From NCBI RefSeq assembly GCF_000474275.2, contig NZ_ATAE01000067.1:17904-81903 (forward strand): a stretch of 64,000 bases of DNA. Direction: 5' to 3'. Origin of the DNA: Alkalihalophilus marmarensis DSM 21297. GTDB taxonomy: Bacteria > Bacillota > Bacilli > Bacillales > Bacillaceae_D. Under the pieces are notes generated by a model. That model was not told where the DNA came from. It saw only the letters and a program-made list of their open reading frames with translations, and ran no database searches. The first letter of the stretch is position 1. Each line of letters begins with the position of its first letter. The translations under genes were made by a program, and so were the position numbers. Positions 1-8,477 of this stretch are shown piece after piece.

Positions 1-1
1 T

Positions 2-1039
2 ACGGGGGAAATGTGGAAATCTCCTGGTCATGCTGCTACGTTAAAAAGGATTGCCCAAACAGATGCAGAAGATTTTTACACAGGAGAAATTGCCGATCAG
101 ATTGATGCTTATTTTAAAGAATATCATGGTTATTTACGCAAGGAGGACTTAGAAGCATACCAACCTGAGTGGGTAGAGCCGATCTCTGTTTCTTACCGTG
201 GATATGATGTGTGGGAAATCCCGCCTAATGGCCAAGGTCTAATTGCATTAGAAGCGCTGAAGATTCTAGAAGGCTATGAATTTACCGAGAAAGATTCAGT
301 TGATACCCTTCATAAGCAAATTGAAGCGATGAAACTTGCATTTATTGATGGAATGAAATACATTACCGATCCAAAAGACATGAAGGTGACACCGGATGCC
401 CTGCTTTCAGAAAGCTATGCCAAAGAGCGCAGAGAGCTAATTGGTAAAGAAGCACTCACACCGGAGCCAGGAACGCCGCCAAGAGGAGGAACCGTTTACC
501 TTGCTGCAGCTGATGGTGAGGGGAATATGGTTTCCTTTATTCAAAGTAACTATATGGGCTTCGGTTCTGGTATTGTCGTTCCGGGAACTGGCATTGCGAT
601 GCAAAACCGCGGTCATAATTTCTCTTTAGATGAAACCCATGATAATTGTTTAAAGCCAGGCAAGAAAACCTATCATACTATTATTCCGGGCTTTTTAACT
701 AAAGGCGATGAGGCAGTAGGACCATTTGGTGTAATGGGGGGTTTTATGCAGCCGCAAGGACATGTTCAAGTGGTGATGAATACAGTTGATTTTCATCTAA
801 ATCCGCAAGCTGCTCTAGATTCACCACGCTGGATGTGGTCAGAAGGGAAAACAGTACATGTAGAAGGGAGCTTGCCTTCTCATTTAGCACAAGCCTTAAA
901 AAGAAAAGGTCATGACATTCAAGTCGCTCTTGATGGAGGTCCATTTGGAAGAGGACAGATTATTTGGAGAGATGCCGAGACGGGCGTACTAGCAGGGGGC
1001 ACAGAACATCGTACAGACGGTGAAGTAGCTGCTTGGTAA
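2..1039 (+). CDS. ywrD: Gamma-glutamyltransferase, YwrD type (5' end cut off)
   Basis: C-terminal 345 codons of a gamma-glutamyltranspeptidase; the reading frame is open to the window edge, so the N-terminus is missing. The enzyme family transfers or hydrolyses gamma-glutamyl groups and matures by self-cleavage before a threonine. The likely nucleophile Thr lies in GGTVYL (codon at 491), followed by the conserved stretch around SNYMGFGSGIVVPGTG and NRG. No signal peptide can be judged. Downstream lie an Lrp regulator and two chromate-transporter halves, the same set as B. subtilis ywrD-ywrC-ywrB-ywrA, so this is the YwrD-like branch rather than the secreted Ggt. A hairpin terminator follows the stop. 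Confidence 0.9.
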   Translation, partial: TGEMWKSPGHAATLKRIAQTDAEDFYTGEIADQIDAYFKEYHGYLRKEDLEAYQPEWVEPISVSYRGYDVWEIPPNGQGLIALEALKILEGYEFTEKDSVDTLHKQIEAMKLAFIDGMKYITDPKDMKVTPDALLSESYAKERRELIGKEALTPEPGTPPRGGTVYLAAADGEGNMVSFIQSNYMGFGSGIVVPGTGIAMQNRGHNFSLDETHDNCLKPGKKTYHTIIPGFLTKGDEAVGPFGVMGGFMQPQGHVQVVMNTVDFHLNPQAALDSPRWMWSEGKTVHVEGSLPSHLAQALKRKGHDIQVALDGGPFGRGQIIWRDAETGVLAGGTEHRTDGEVAAW

Positions 1040-1049
1040 TGTGAATAAA

Positions 1050-1090
1050 AACGGGTTCAATCCTATTTGGTTTGAACCTGTTTTGTTTTT
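1050..1090 (+). terminator. Terminator of ywrD
   Basis: Hairpin pairing GGGTTCAA with TTGAACCT (one G-T wobble), followed by TTTTGTTTTTT, just after the ywrD stop. Confidence 0.75.
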
Positions 1091-1205
1091 TATTTAGAAA
1101 CTGTCTCACCACAATGTACCTTCTCAGAAATAATGTTTTACGTAAAATTCCGCAAAACGGGCAGAGTAACTATAAAATACGGCTTAAAAACAGTGTTCTA
1201 AATTA

Positions 1206-1655
1206 TTATAGTTTTAATCCGCTTCGACTCTTAAATCGTCTAAGGAGAATATGGCTTTCTACGCGGGTGATCCCTTCAAGTGCATACAGTTCTTCATTTA
1301 TAAAGTTCTCTAATTGATCGAAGTCTTCGACTAGGACATGCATATGCAGAGTGCTTGGTCCGGTCATTTGATAGCAGCTAGCCACCTTAGGGTTTTCAGC
1401 TAATGTCTCAGCCACTTGGACAAGAGAGGTTGGCTCACAATCCACTTCAAAAAACGCAGAGACGGATTTACCGACTTTATCAGAGTTGATAACGACACTG
1501 AACTTCTCAATGACTCCTTCTTCTTGGAGCTGATGAATTCGCTCCCTGATCGCCACACGTGAGAGCCCTAATTCTTTAGCTATATCAACATAAGACATCC
1601 TGCCGTTATCAGTAAGCAAAGCTAGAATCTTTCGGTCTGTTGCATCTATTTTCAT
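1206..1655 (-). CDS. ywrC: Lrp/AsnC-family transcriptional regulator
   Basis: About 149 residues. The N-terminal winged helix (roughly residues 3-60) starts with the typical LDATDRKIL-like segment and has a recognition helix around SRVAIRERIHQLQ; an effector/oligomerisation (RAM) domain follows. I place the start at ATG 1655, with GGTG upstream; in-frame GTG codons at 1667 and 1664 have no better binding site. It is divergent from the chromate-transporter pair, as ywrC is in B. subtilis, so it probably controls that promoter and itself. A perfect 8-bp inverted repeat lies 42 bp upstream. Confidence 0.88.
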   Translation of the reverse strand: MKIDATDRKILALLTDNGRMSYVDIAKELGLSRVAIRERIHQLQEEGVIEKFSVVINSDKVGKSVSAFFEVDCEPTSLVQVAETLAENPKVASCYQMTGPSTLHMHVLVEDFDQLENFINEELYALEGITRVESHILLRRFKSRSGLKL

Positions 1656-1696
1656 CTCATTCACCACTTATTCATTAGGCTACGTTTATTATATAT

Positions 1697-1724
1697 AACC
1701 AAAAATCATCTGTCACTTTTGGTT
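1697..1724. promoter_or_regulatory. Inverted repeat in ywrC-ywrB divergent region
   Basis: AACCAAAA (1697-1704) and TTTTGGTT (1717-1724) form a perfect 8-bp inverted repeat separated by 12 bp. It sits between the divergent regulator and transporter genes and is a candidate operator for the Lrp-type regulator. The role is inferred from position and symmetry only. Confidence 0.45.
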
Positions 1725-1879
1725 CGAGCAAACATAATGTCTTTGTTTGAAGAGTAGTCTATAATAAAAAGGAATAAAATATATCGAAAAATGTTCATTT
1801 TGTAAGTGTGATAAGGTATTATGTAATCATTAATATACTATTTAAATGTTAGCAGGAACGTTTTGCAGGGAGTGGGAGA

Positions 1880-2446
1880 ATGGATATTATATTGCAAAGA
1901 GACTTATTTATTGCCTTTTTTCGTTCGGGCATCCTTGGATACGGAGGAGGTCCTTCGACCATTCCGCTTGTCCATAAGGAAGTGGTCGAGCGCTTTGGCT
2001 GGATGAATGATCAAGAGTTTGCGGACGTATTAGCGCTTGGAAATGCGCTGCCGGGTCCAATTGCGACAAAAATGGCGGGCTATATCGGCTACAAAGTAGG
2101 GGGATGGGTTGGTTTAATCAATAGCCTCATTGCCACAGTCCTGCCTACTGTTCTTTTAATGGTCGGGCTAATTGGTCTTTTGTCGTCATTCCGAGAGTCG
2201 CGTGTGGTGGCTGGAATGACAGCTGCAGTGGCCCCGGTTGTCGGCGTAATGCTGTTCGTTTTAACGATGCAATTTCTAAAGCAGTCTAAAAAAGGTATTG
2301 GTCTTGCTGTAACAGTTGTCCTAAGTATCGTCAGTTTAGCTGCTTATCAATTTTTAGGCATTCATCCTGCCATTGTGATTGGGATATTAATTGTGTACGG
2401 ATTAACTGTACGTCCAAGACGTGAAAAAGAGGGGGCGGCATCATGA
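1880..2446 (+). CDS. ywrB: Chromate transporter half, first subunit
   Basis: 188-residue membrane protein of the CHR family. It has the family signature near the N-terminus (GYGGGPSTIPLV, then ALGNALPGPIATKMAGYIGY) and about five to six hydrophobic segments. Short ChrA proteins function as pairs with opposite topology; the second half begins inside the last four bases of this gene (ATGA overlap). The family exports chromate, but the physiological substrate of the Ywr pair is not established. A GGAG binding site lies 7 bp before the ATG. Divergent from the Lrp-type regulator. Confidence 0.9.
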   Translation: MDIILQRDLFIAFFRSGILGYGGGPSTIPLVHKEVVERFGWMNDQEFADVLALGNALPGPIATKMAGYIGYKVGGWVGLINSLIATVLPTVLLMVGLIGLLSSFRESRVVAGMTAAVAPVVGVMLFVLTMQFLKQSKKGIGLAVTVVLSIVSLAAYQFLGIHPAIVIGILIVYGLTVRPRREKEGAAS

Positions 2447-2985
2447 TTTATTGGGAGTTGTTTTTAGCCTTCTTCATTCCTGGTATTGTCGGCTATGGGG
2501 GAGGACCAGCGTCTATTCCTCTCATCCAGACAGAGGTTGTCAACCGCTATGGGTGGGTGACAGTAGAAGAATTTGGAGAGCTGCTTGCCATTGGAAATGC
2601 GCTGCCTGGACCTATTGCCACAAAAATGGCAGGTTATATCGGCTATGAAGTAGGTGGTGTACTCGGTGCATCTGTTGCTTTATTTGCAACGATCGCTCCT
2701 TCTTTAATTATTATGATTTTCCTCTTGGGCATTTTGTATAAGTTCAAAGATTCGCCGCGTGTGAAAAGAATGACAGGGCTTATTAAACCTACCATTGCTA
2801 TTTTACTTGGCGTCCTTGCCTTTGAGTTTTTTGATACATCTGTATTCAGCTCAGGGTGGGCTCAAACGATCTTTCTAATTGTTATTAGCTACCTGTTGCT
2901 TGAAAAATGGAAAGTACACCCTGCACTAGTCATAGCAGGAGCCTTACTATACGGCGGCTTATTCCTCGGACACGGCGCGGTGTAG
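2443..2985 (+). CDS. ywrA: Chromate transporter half, second subunit
   Basis: 180-residue CHR-family membrane protein, clearly paralogous to the preceding gene: it repeats the GYGGGPASIPLI and IGNALPGPIATKMAGYIGYEVGG blocks. It overlaps the upstream gene by four bases, which points to translational coupling and a heterodimeric transporter. A GC-rich hairpin repeat begins about 50 bp after the stop, and no simple T-rich terminator is visible. Confidence 0.9.
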   Translation: MIYWELFLAFFIPGIVGYGGGPASIPLIQTEVVNRYGWVTVEEFGELLAIGNALPGPIATKMAGYIGYEVGGVLGASVALFATIAPSLIIMIFLLGILYKFKDSPRVKRMTGLIKPTIAILLGVLAFEFFDTSVFSSGWAQTIFLIVISYLLLEKWKVHPALVIAGALLYGGLFLGHGAV

Positions 2986-3033
2986 GAGGGAGGATTCTAG
3001 GTTCAAAGGTGCTTGAGTATGCTCTGCGCTTCT

Positions 3034-3137
3034 GAACTATACTGCGCTTTCCGTGTGGAGCTAGTGAGCTTCCTCGGGCTACTGCCCTGCGGGATCTCAC
3101 TCCTGTTCTAGTCCACACAGGAGTCTCCGTATAGTTC
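3034..3137. repeat. GC-rich nested hairpin repeat, copy 1
   Basis: The element is bounded by GAACTATAC (3034-3042) and GTATAGTTC (3129-3137). Nested pairs GTGTGGA/TCCACAC (3053-3059, 3112-3118) and GTGAG/CTCAC follow inside, so the whole 104 bp can fold as one long arm. Its base composition is clearly richer in G+C than its surroundings. It resembles short dispersed repeats I have seen in Bacillaceae intergenic regions (CGCTTTCCGTG ... GGAGTCTCCG), but I cannot name the family. It does not code for protein. Confidence 0.7.
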
Positions 3138-3265
3138 ATCCGCTAGGGTAATGCTTTGTAGAATTATTAAGTGGGGTGATTTTGTTATGGATCAGTTCAA
3201 AATGATTAACCTGAAATCCGCGACCTCGCTTACTAAGATCATTCAATTACTTCTAAGATTTAGGG

Positions 3266-3360
3266 AGCAGTGCACAAAGCGACGAGGAAGCTCCCGGGCC
3301 GCCCACGGAAAGCGTGTGCCTGCAGCGGAAATCAACAGTCGCTGTCAGCAGGAGTGATTT
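3266..3360 (-). repeat. GC-rich repeat, related copy in opposite orientation
   Basis: Read on the minus strand, this segment shares CGCTTTCCGTG followed by GAGCTTCCTCG with the hairpin element 130 bp upstream, but the rest has diverged. It ends 115 bp before pepF. An open frame of 68 codons crosses it and is an artefact of the repeat's composition. Confidence 0.55.
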
Positions 3361-3477
3361 CCTTAGCCTTCATCCTTTTTTATTTTTGAAATGTTCAAAA
3401 TCTTATAGCGGTATAAAAAAAGGTTTGTTAAAGTAAGGTTAGTACGGAATGCGAAATAATTAAGGAGGAACATACAT

Positions 3478-5250
3478 ATGAAATACCCTCAAGTGTGGGA
3501 CCTAGAGACCTTCTTTAAAGGAGGCAGTGATTCGGAGGAATTTAAGACATTTGTAAAAAAGGCAAATGAAATGAGCAAGGAGTTAAACGAAAGATTACAG
3601 CAGTCCTTATCGCTTAAAGAGCTAGAATCTTTCATTCATGACCTTCAAACCTTAATGCAGCATGCTAGAGAAGCTGGAGCATTTGTCAGCTGTCTTACTG
3701 CGCAGGATGTGAAAGATGAAAAGGCATCACTTTGGCAAGGTAGCGTCCAAGAGCTGTTTACTTCTGTACAAAATGTCACGGTAGGCTTAGAAGAAAAGTT
3801 AACTGATCTGACTGCAGATGAGTGGACGGCTCTGATAAATACAGAATCTTTAAGGGAAATTGCCTATAATTTAGAAGAAAAAAAGAAAGCAGCCGATGAA
3901 AAATTAAACCCTGCAGAGGAGAAGCTTGCTGCAGCTCTTGCTGTTGACGGGTACCATGCGTGGGGGACGGTATATAATCAAGCAGTGGGACGCATGCAGA
4001 TTCCATTTGAAGAGAACGGCGAAACCAAATTATTATCAGCAGGCCAGCTCCAAAACCGCCTCAATAGCGCAGATCGCAAAACAAGAGAGCAGGCATTTGA
4101 TGTTTCTGAAGAGGCATGGCAGAAAGAAGCCCCTTTATTTACATCCACTCTTAACCACCTAGCGGGTTTTCGCTTGAAATTGTACGAAGCAAGAGGCTGG
4201 GATCACGTATTAAAAGAACCGCTAGATATTAACCGAATGAGTGAGAAGACGCTTAACGCGATGTGGGAAGCGATTAATGATAATAAACCGCGCTTTTATG
4301 AATTTATGAATCGTAAAGCACAATTGCTTGGAGTGGAAAAGCTTGCGATGCATGATGTTCACGCACCGCTTCCGACCGAGGGGGATGCTTCTATTTCTTA
4401 CGATGATGCTTGTGATTTAATTATTAAGCATTTTAATAAATTTAGTCCAAAGCTTGCGAGTTTCACTGAAGGAGCCCTGCGTGATGGCTGGGTAGAGGCA
4501 GAAGATCGAGCTGGTAAACGTCCTGGCGGCTTTTGCACTTCGTTTGCTGTATCGAAACAATCTCGAATCTTCATGACCTATGACGGTTCTATGGCGAATG
4601 TGGCAACATTGGCTCATGAGTTAGGTCATGCTTATCACAGTCACTGTTTAAAAACGAAGCAGCCGCTTGCACAGCGTTATGCAATGAATGTAGCAGAAAC
4701 AGCTTCTACATTTGCAGAAACAATCGTAGCAGATGCTCTAGTAAATGAAGCGAAGGATGCCGATGTAAAACTTTCATTACTTGAAAATAAAGTAAACCGT
4801 GCGCTTGCTTTCTTTATGAATATCCATGCCCGCTTCCTATTTGAAACGAGATTCTATGAGGCTCGTAAAGAGAAACTTGTATCTACTGGTGAACTAAATG
4901 CTTTAATGGAAGAGGCTCAGCGTGAAGCATATGGAAATCAGCTTGAAAATTACTCACCGACCTTCTGGGCATCTAAACTCCATTTCCATATTACAGGAGT
5001 CCCTTTTTACAACTTCCCATACACGTTTGGCTACTTGTTCAGTATGGGAATCTATAAGCGCGCACTAGAAGCGGGAAGATCATTTGAAGATGATTATATT
5101 TCCTTGCTTGAAGATACAGCGAGTATGAGTGTAGAAGAGCTTGCTATGAAGCATCTACAAGCAGACCTCACTACAAAAGAATTCTGGCAGGAAGCAATTG
5201 ACGTCGTTTTAGCTGATGTAGACGAGTTTATGAGATTAACAAATAAATAA
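3478..5250 (+). CDS. pepF: Oligoendopeptidase F (M3B metallopeptidase)
   Basis: 590 residues, near the usual PepF length. It carries the zinc-binding HExxH motif as HELGHAYH at about residues 379-386, with the third ligand expected in the downstream helix (NVAETASTFAET). The N-terminal half is the helical cap that limits the active-site channel to short peptides. The enzyme is cytoplasmic (no signal peptide) and degrades oligopeptides. A strong AAGGAGG site precedes the ATG. It appears monocistronic, with a terminator directly after the stop. Confidence 0.93.
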   Translation: MKYPQVWDLETFFKGGSDSEEFKTFVKKANEMSKELNERLQQSLSLKELESFIHDLQTLMQHAREAGAFVSCLTAQDVKDEKASLWQGSVQELFTSVQNVTVGLEEKLTDLTADEWTALINTESLREIAYNLEEKKKAADEKLNPAEEKLAAALAVDGYHAWGTVYNQAVGRMQIPFEENGETKLLSAGQLQNRLNSADRKTREQAFDVSEEAWQKEAPLFTSTLNHLAGFRLKLYEARGWDHVLKEPLDINRMSEKTLNAMWEAINDNKPRFYEFMNRKAQLLGVEKLAMHDVHAPLPTEGDASISYDDACDLIIKHFNKFSPKLASFTEGALRDGWVEAEDRAGKRPGGFCTSFAVSKQSRIFMTYDGSMANVATLAHELGHAYHSHCLKTKQPLAQRYAMNVAETASTFAETIVADALVNEAKDADVKLSLLENKVNRALAFFMNIHARFLFETRFYEARKEKLVSTGELNALMEEAQREAYGNQLENYSPTFWASKLHFHITGVPFYNFPYTFGYLFSMGIYKRALEAGRSFEDDYISLLEDTASMSVEELAMKHLQADLTTKEFWQEAIDVVLADVDEFMRLTNK

Positions 5251-5255
5251 TAGAC

Positions 5256-5289
5256 AGAACCAAGGAGATGATTTCCTTGGTTCTTTTAA
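5256..5289 (+). terminator. Terminator of pepF
   Basis: Perfect 11-bp stem AGAACCAAGGA/TCCTTGGTTCT with a short loop, followed by TTTT. Confidence 0.85.
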
Positions 5290-5425
5290 TTCTTCTTAAA
5301 ACAGGACTTTATTACTGGTAAAATAGGTAACAAAAATAACTATTTATTGAGAGGTTATGGTACTATATATTTGCAATCGATTAAATTCAACAAATATTGC
5401 GAAACAATGGGGGGGAGAGAAGCAG

Positions 5426-7123
5426 ATGAAAAGGGGATCAGTAGCTCAAAAAATGATAGCAGGGTTTGTGGTGGTTGCTATCATATTCAGTATTGCTAGT
5501 GTTTTTTCATACATAAATGTTAAAAATGTTGATCAATCATATCAGGATTTAACTGGTTTTGTGCGAGATCTTGAAGTAACGACCCTTCGTATGGAAAGTA
5601 ATTTAAATCGTACGAGCAGTAATTTACGAGGGTATCTATTAACAGGGGAACGTGAGATGCTTGAGCGGTTTTATGATTATAACCGACAAGTGAATCTCTA
5701 CATAGAAGAATTGCAGCAACTCGTTCCTGATGGGGAAGTTGCTGAGCAGATGGTGCTTCTTGAGGAATTAAATACAAGCTATTTACAACTGTCTAATACA
5801 GCGATTAATCAATTTCAGCTTAATCCTGAAGGGGCCATTGAAATTGTTAACAATGACGTCCTGCCGATTGCAAGAGATATGATTAACGAAGCGGACCAAT
5901 TTACTGCACAAATTCAAGATTACCGAGAAGAACGGGCATCAGTTATTGCTAGAGAGGTAAGAAATGCGATTGTGTTAACAGTTGTAATTAGTATAGTGGC
6001 CTTCTTAGTCGCAATTGGGATTGGCATTGCTTTATCAATGCTGTTGACAAAGCCATTAAAAGAAATGAAATCCGCTGCTGAGAGAATGGCAAATGGAGAT
6101 TTGACTGTTAATACATCAAGAGTGAGAGGGAATGATGAGATCGCAGCGCTATCTGCTTCCTTTGCTGTGATGCAAGAACAGCTGCGTACACTTGTGGGCC
6201 AGCTTTTATACAATTCTGATCAAGTGGCAGCAGCATCTGAGGAACTCTCAGCAAGTGCTGAACAGACTTCAAGAGCAACCGAACATACAGCGTCGGCTAT
6301 TGAGAGGATTGCGAAAGGCAGCGACGATCAATTAGCTACAGCGGCAAAAAGTAATACTTTATTAGGTGAAGTTTCATCAAGTGTAGAAGAAATGGCTGTA
6401 AGTACTGCTGCAGTTGAGGAACAGTCCGAAAAATCTCGTCAGTATGCTGCAGATGGGGGCAAGCTTGTTCGTGAGACCGTCGACAAAATGAAAGCAATCG
6501 ATCAATCTGTCAAAGATTCAGATAAGGCGATTCAAGGAATGTCTACTAAGGCAGAGGAGATTGGAGGCATTTTGGATGTGATCCGCGGGATTGCAGATCA
6601 GACGAATTTGCTTGCATTAAATGCAGCAATTGAAGCAGCGAGAGCAGGGGAGCATGGAAGAGGCTTTGCGGTTGTAGCAGATGAAGTGAGAAAACTTGCT
6701 GAACAATCTTCAGACAGTACGTTGAAAATTAATGATCTTATTTCTGAAATGCAAAATGAAACAAAACATTCTGTTACCATGATGGGGCTTGTAAAAGAAG
6801 AGGTACAGGAAGGACTTGTTACGGCAAATGATACCGATCGTAAATTTACAGCGATTAGCGAGGCCATTGAATTAATGAACGAGCAGATCGAACAAATCAA
6901 TGATACTGCTCAAACAATGGCTGAGAGATCAGAGGTTGTCTCGTATTCTGTAAATGAGATGACGGATATTGCTAAAGAATCATCAGAGCACAGTTCGACA
7001 GTAAGTGCTTCGGCTCAAGAAACATTAGCATCGATGGAAGAAGTAACGTCTTCTGCTCATGCGCTGACAACAATGGCTGAAGAGCTGCAGCAGCTTGTGA
7101 AAACATTTAAAATTGATCGTTAA
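5426..7123 (+). CDS. Methyl-accepting chemotaxis protein with CHASE3 sensor
   Basis: 565 residues from ATG 5426, chosen because GGGGGAGAG lies just upstream; the frame is open to an ATG at 5357 without a binding site. Order: transmembrane helix (about 9-29); extracytoplasmic helical sensor resembling CHASE3 ([10 protein letters not shown]); second transmembrane helix (about 180-205); HAMP; long MA signalling coiled coil with the conserved hairpin tip ([21 protein letters not shown]). It should signal to CheA/CheW from the membrane. The ligand cannot be deduced. No chemotaxis genes lie next to it, as is common for receptor genes. Confidence 0.92.
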   Translation: MKRGSVAQKMIAGFVVVAIIFSIASVFSYINVKNVDQSYQDLTGFVRDLEVTTLRMESNLNRTSSNLRGYLLTGEREMLERFYDYNRQVNLYIEELQQLVPDGEVAEQMVLLEELNTSYLQLSNTAINQFQLNPEGAIEIVNNDVLPIARDMINEADQFTAQIQDYREERASVIAREVRNAIVLTVVISIVAFLVAIGIGIALSMLLTKPLKEMKSAAERMANGDLTVNTSRVRGNDEIAALSASFAVMQEQLRTLVGQLLYNSDQVAAASEELSASAEQTSRATEHTASAIERIAKGSDDQLATAAKSNTLLGEVSSSVEEMAVSTAAVEEQSEKSRQYAADGGKLVRETVDKMKAIDQSVKDSDKAIQGMSTKAEEIGGILDVIRGIADQTNLLALNAAIEAARAGEHGRGFAVVADEVRKLAEQSSDSTLKINDLISEMQNETKHSVTMMGLVKEEVQEGLVTANDTDRKFTAISEAIELMNEQIEQINDTAQTMAERSEVVSYSVNEMTDIAKESSEHSSTVSASAQETLASMEEVTSSAHALTTMAEELQQLVKTFKIDR

Positions 7124-7134
7124 TACGTAAAGTA

Positions 7135-7163
7135 GAAGCTGTCCCGCTGAGGACAGCTTCTTT
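7135..7163 (+). terminator. Terminator of the chemoreceptor gene and hairpin of array 1
   Basis: GAAGCTGTCC/GGACAGCTTC 10-bp stem followed by TTTCG. It is one of six hairpins lying on the motif-1 side of a 21-bp-period array. Confidence 0.75.
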
Positions 7164-7182
7164 CGTTTGGTCCATGGGAAGA

Positions 7183-7358
7183 GGCGCATATCCTCAGTCA
7201 ATGAATACAATTCCAATTCACATGGACGCATAACTTAGTTGAAGCGACGTAATTCCCAGAGACAAGCGCATTTCACCCAGTAAACGACTCAATTACTCGA
7301 AACATGAACACAATAAACTCTTCAACTGAAGCATAAACAGGATGAAAACATACAATCG
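7183..7358 (+). repeat. Nine-motif 21-bp-period array, copy 1
   Basis: CGCAAT-like hexamers start at 7185, 7206, 7227, 7248, 7267, 7288, 7309, 7330 and 7351. The steps are 21,21,21,19,21,21,21,21 (span 166). Motifs 2 and 9 read TACAAT and motif 8 reads GCATAAACAG, as in the other copies. It lies between the convergent chemoreceptor and cydB genes. There is no open frame and no known function. Confidence 0.85.
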
Positions 7359-7417
7359 GTGACCCTCTACTCATAATTTAGAGCGGACCAGCACAACACA
7401 TATAAAAGAAATGATTG

Positions 7418-8446
7418 TCAGCCCTCTTGTTTCAAATATCGTTTATCTTTCATAAACAATCTCCAGAAGAAAATGAAGATCGGAACCAGCACAGCCATTC
7501 CTACCCCATAACCAATCAGGAGCAGTCCAAACATCGTGTCGTTTGTAAACGCATCATAAATTGTGACATCTGGATAGAGGAAGTAAGGCATGTGGGCGGA
7601 CCCGTAAGCAAAGCTTGCAAGACCGAACTGGGCAGCAATTAAAAGGACAGCTGCTCTAGGTTGTCCTACACTTACTTTTTTTGACGGCCACCAAAGCGCA
7701 CTGTACCCTATGCTGAATGCTAACAAGGATAGCGAGAACAAAAGCCATTCGTTCGCCATATTTTCAAACATCCAGAATGCTTCAGGAATTAACGTGAAAA
7801 TCGCAGCGACTGCAAACGCCAGAGTAATTGGACCAAGAATAATCGCATTTTTTCTATACACATGGTAGGTCTCTTCAGAATTGGCTTCTCTTGCATAATC
7901 ACTTAATAATAGTGAAGATAAAAACAGCTCTGTACTAATTCCAAAGCCAAGGTGAGTGTAGAAAGTAGGGCTTGTGAAAAGCTGATTAACTAATACATAT
8001 TGCCTGTCCCCTACTGTTTCTACAAAGCCGCCGATTGCTGCAGGCAGGATGCTAATAAGCAGGGCTGGAATTAATAAGCCGGTCACACCTGAGATGATGA
8101 CAAGCATATTCGTATATTTCTGTACGGAATATGAATACACCATAAAGGCACTCCGGATCGTTAACAGAATTAACACAAGGCAAAAAGGAACGATCATAAT
8201 TGTACCTAATGAAGAGGCAGCTCCTGGAAAGAAACCGACAAGAGCCACGACAAGGAGTACTAAAAAAACATTCGTTACTTCCCATGAAGGTGAGAGATAC
8301 CTATTCGCAATACTTGCGGCTTTTGTGTCCGTTCGCTTACGATAAAACATCGCCCAGAAACCTGCGCCAAAATCAATAGAGCCTGCAATGGCATAGACAA
8401 ATAAGAACACCCACAAAATGATAATGGCAATATAGACATTTTCCAT
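7418..8446 (-). CDS. cydB: Cytochrome bd oxidase subunit II
   Basis: 342-residue polytopic membrane protein of the CydB family, starting with a typical first helix (IIILWVFLFVYAIAGSIDFGAGFW). It pairs with CydA in the quinol:O2 oxidoreductase, which supports respiration at low oxygen and under stress without pumping protons. The gene starts 31 bp after cydA in the same direction, with AAGGGAG upstream of the ATG, so the two form an operon. cydCD maturation genes are not in this window. Confidence 0.93.
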   Translation of the reverse strand: MENVYIAIIILWVFLFVYAIAGSIDFGAGFWAMFYRKRTDTKAASIANRYLSPSWEVTNVFLVLLVVALVGFFPGAASSLGTIMIVPFCLVLILLTIRSAFMVYSYSVQKYTNMLVIISGVTGLLIPALLISILPAAIGGFVETVGDRQYVLVNQLFTSPTFYTHLGFGISTELFLSSLLLSDYAREANSEETYHVYRKNAIILGPITLAFAVAAIFTLIPEAFWMFENMANEWLLFSLSLLAFSIGYSALWWPSKKVSVGQPRAAVLLIAAQFGLASFAYGSAHMPYFLYPDVTIYDAFTNDTMFGLLLIGYGVGMAVLVPIFIFFWRLFMKDKRYLKQEG

Positions 8447-8477
8447 CTTTTAAACTCCCTTCTATTTAAAGCATGAT

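Noticed and set aside
3151..3357. 68-codon open frame
   Set aside because: Lies across the second GC-rich repeat, has no ribosome site or protein-like composition.
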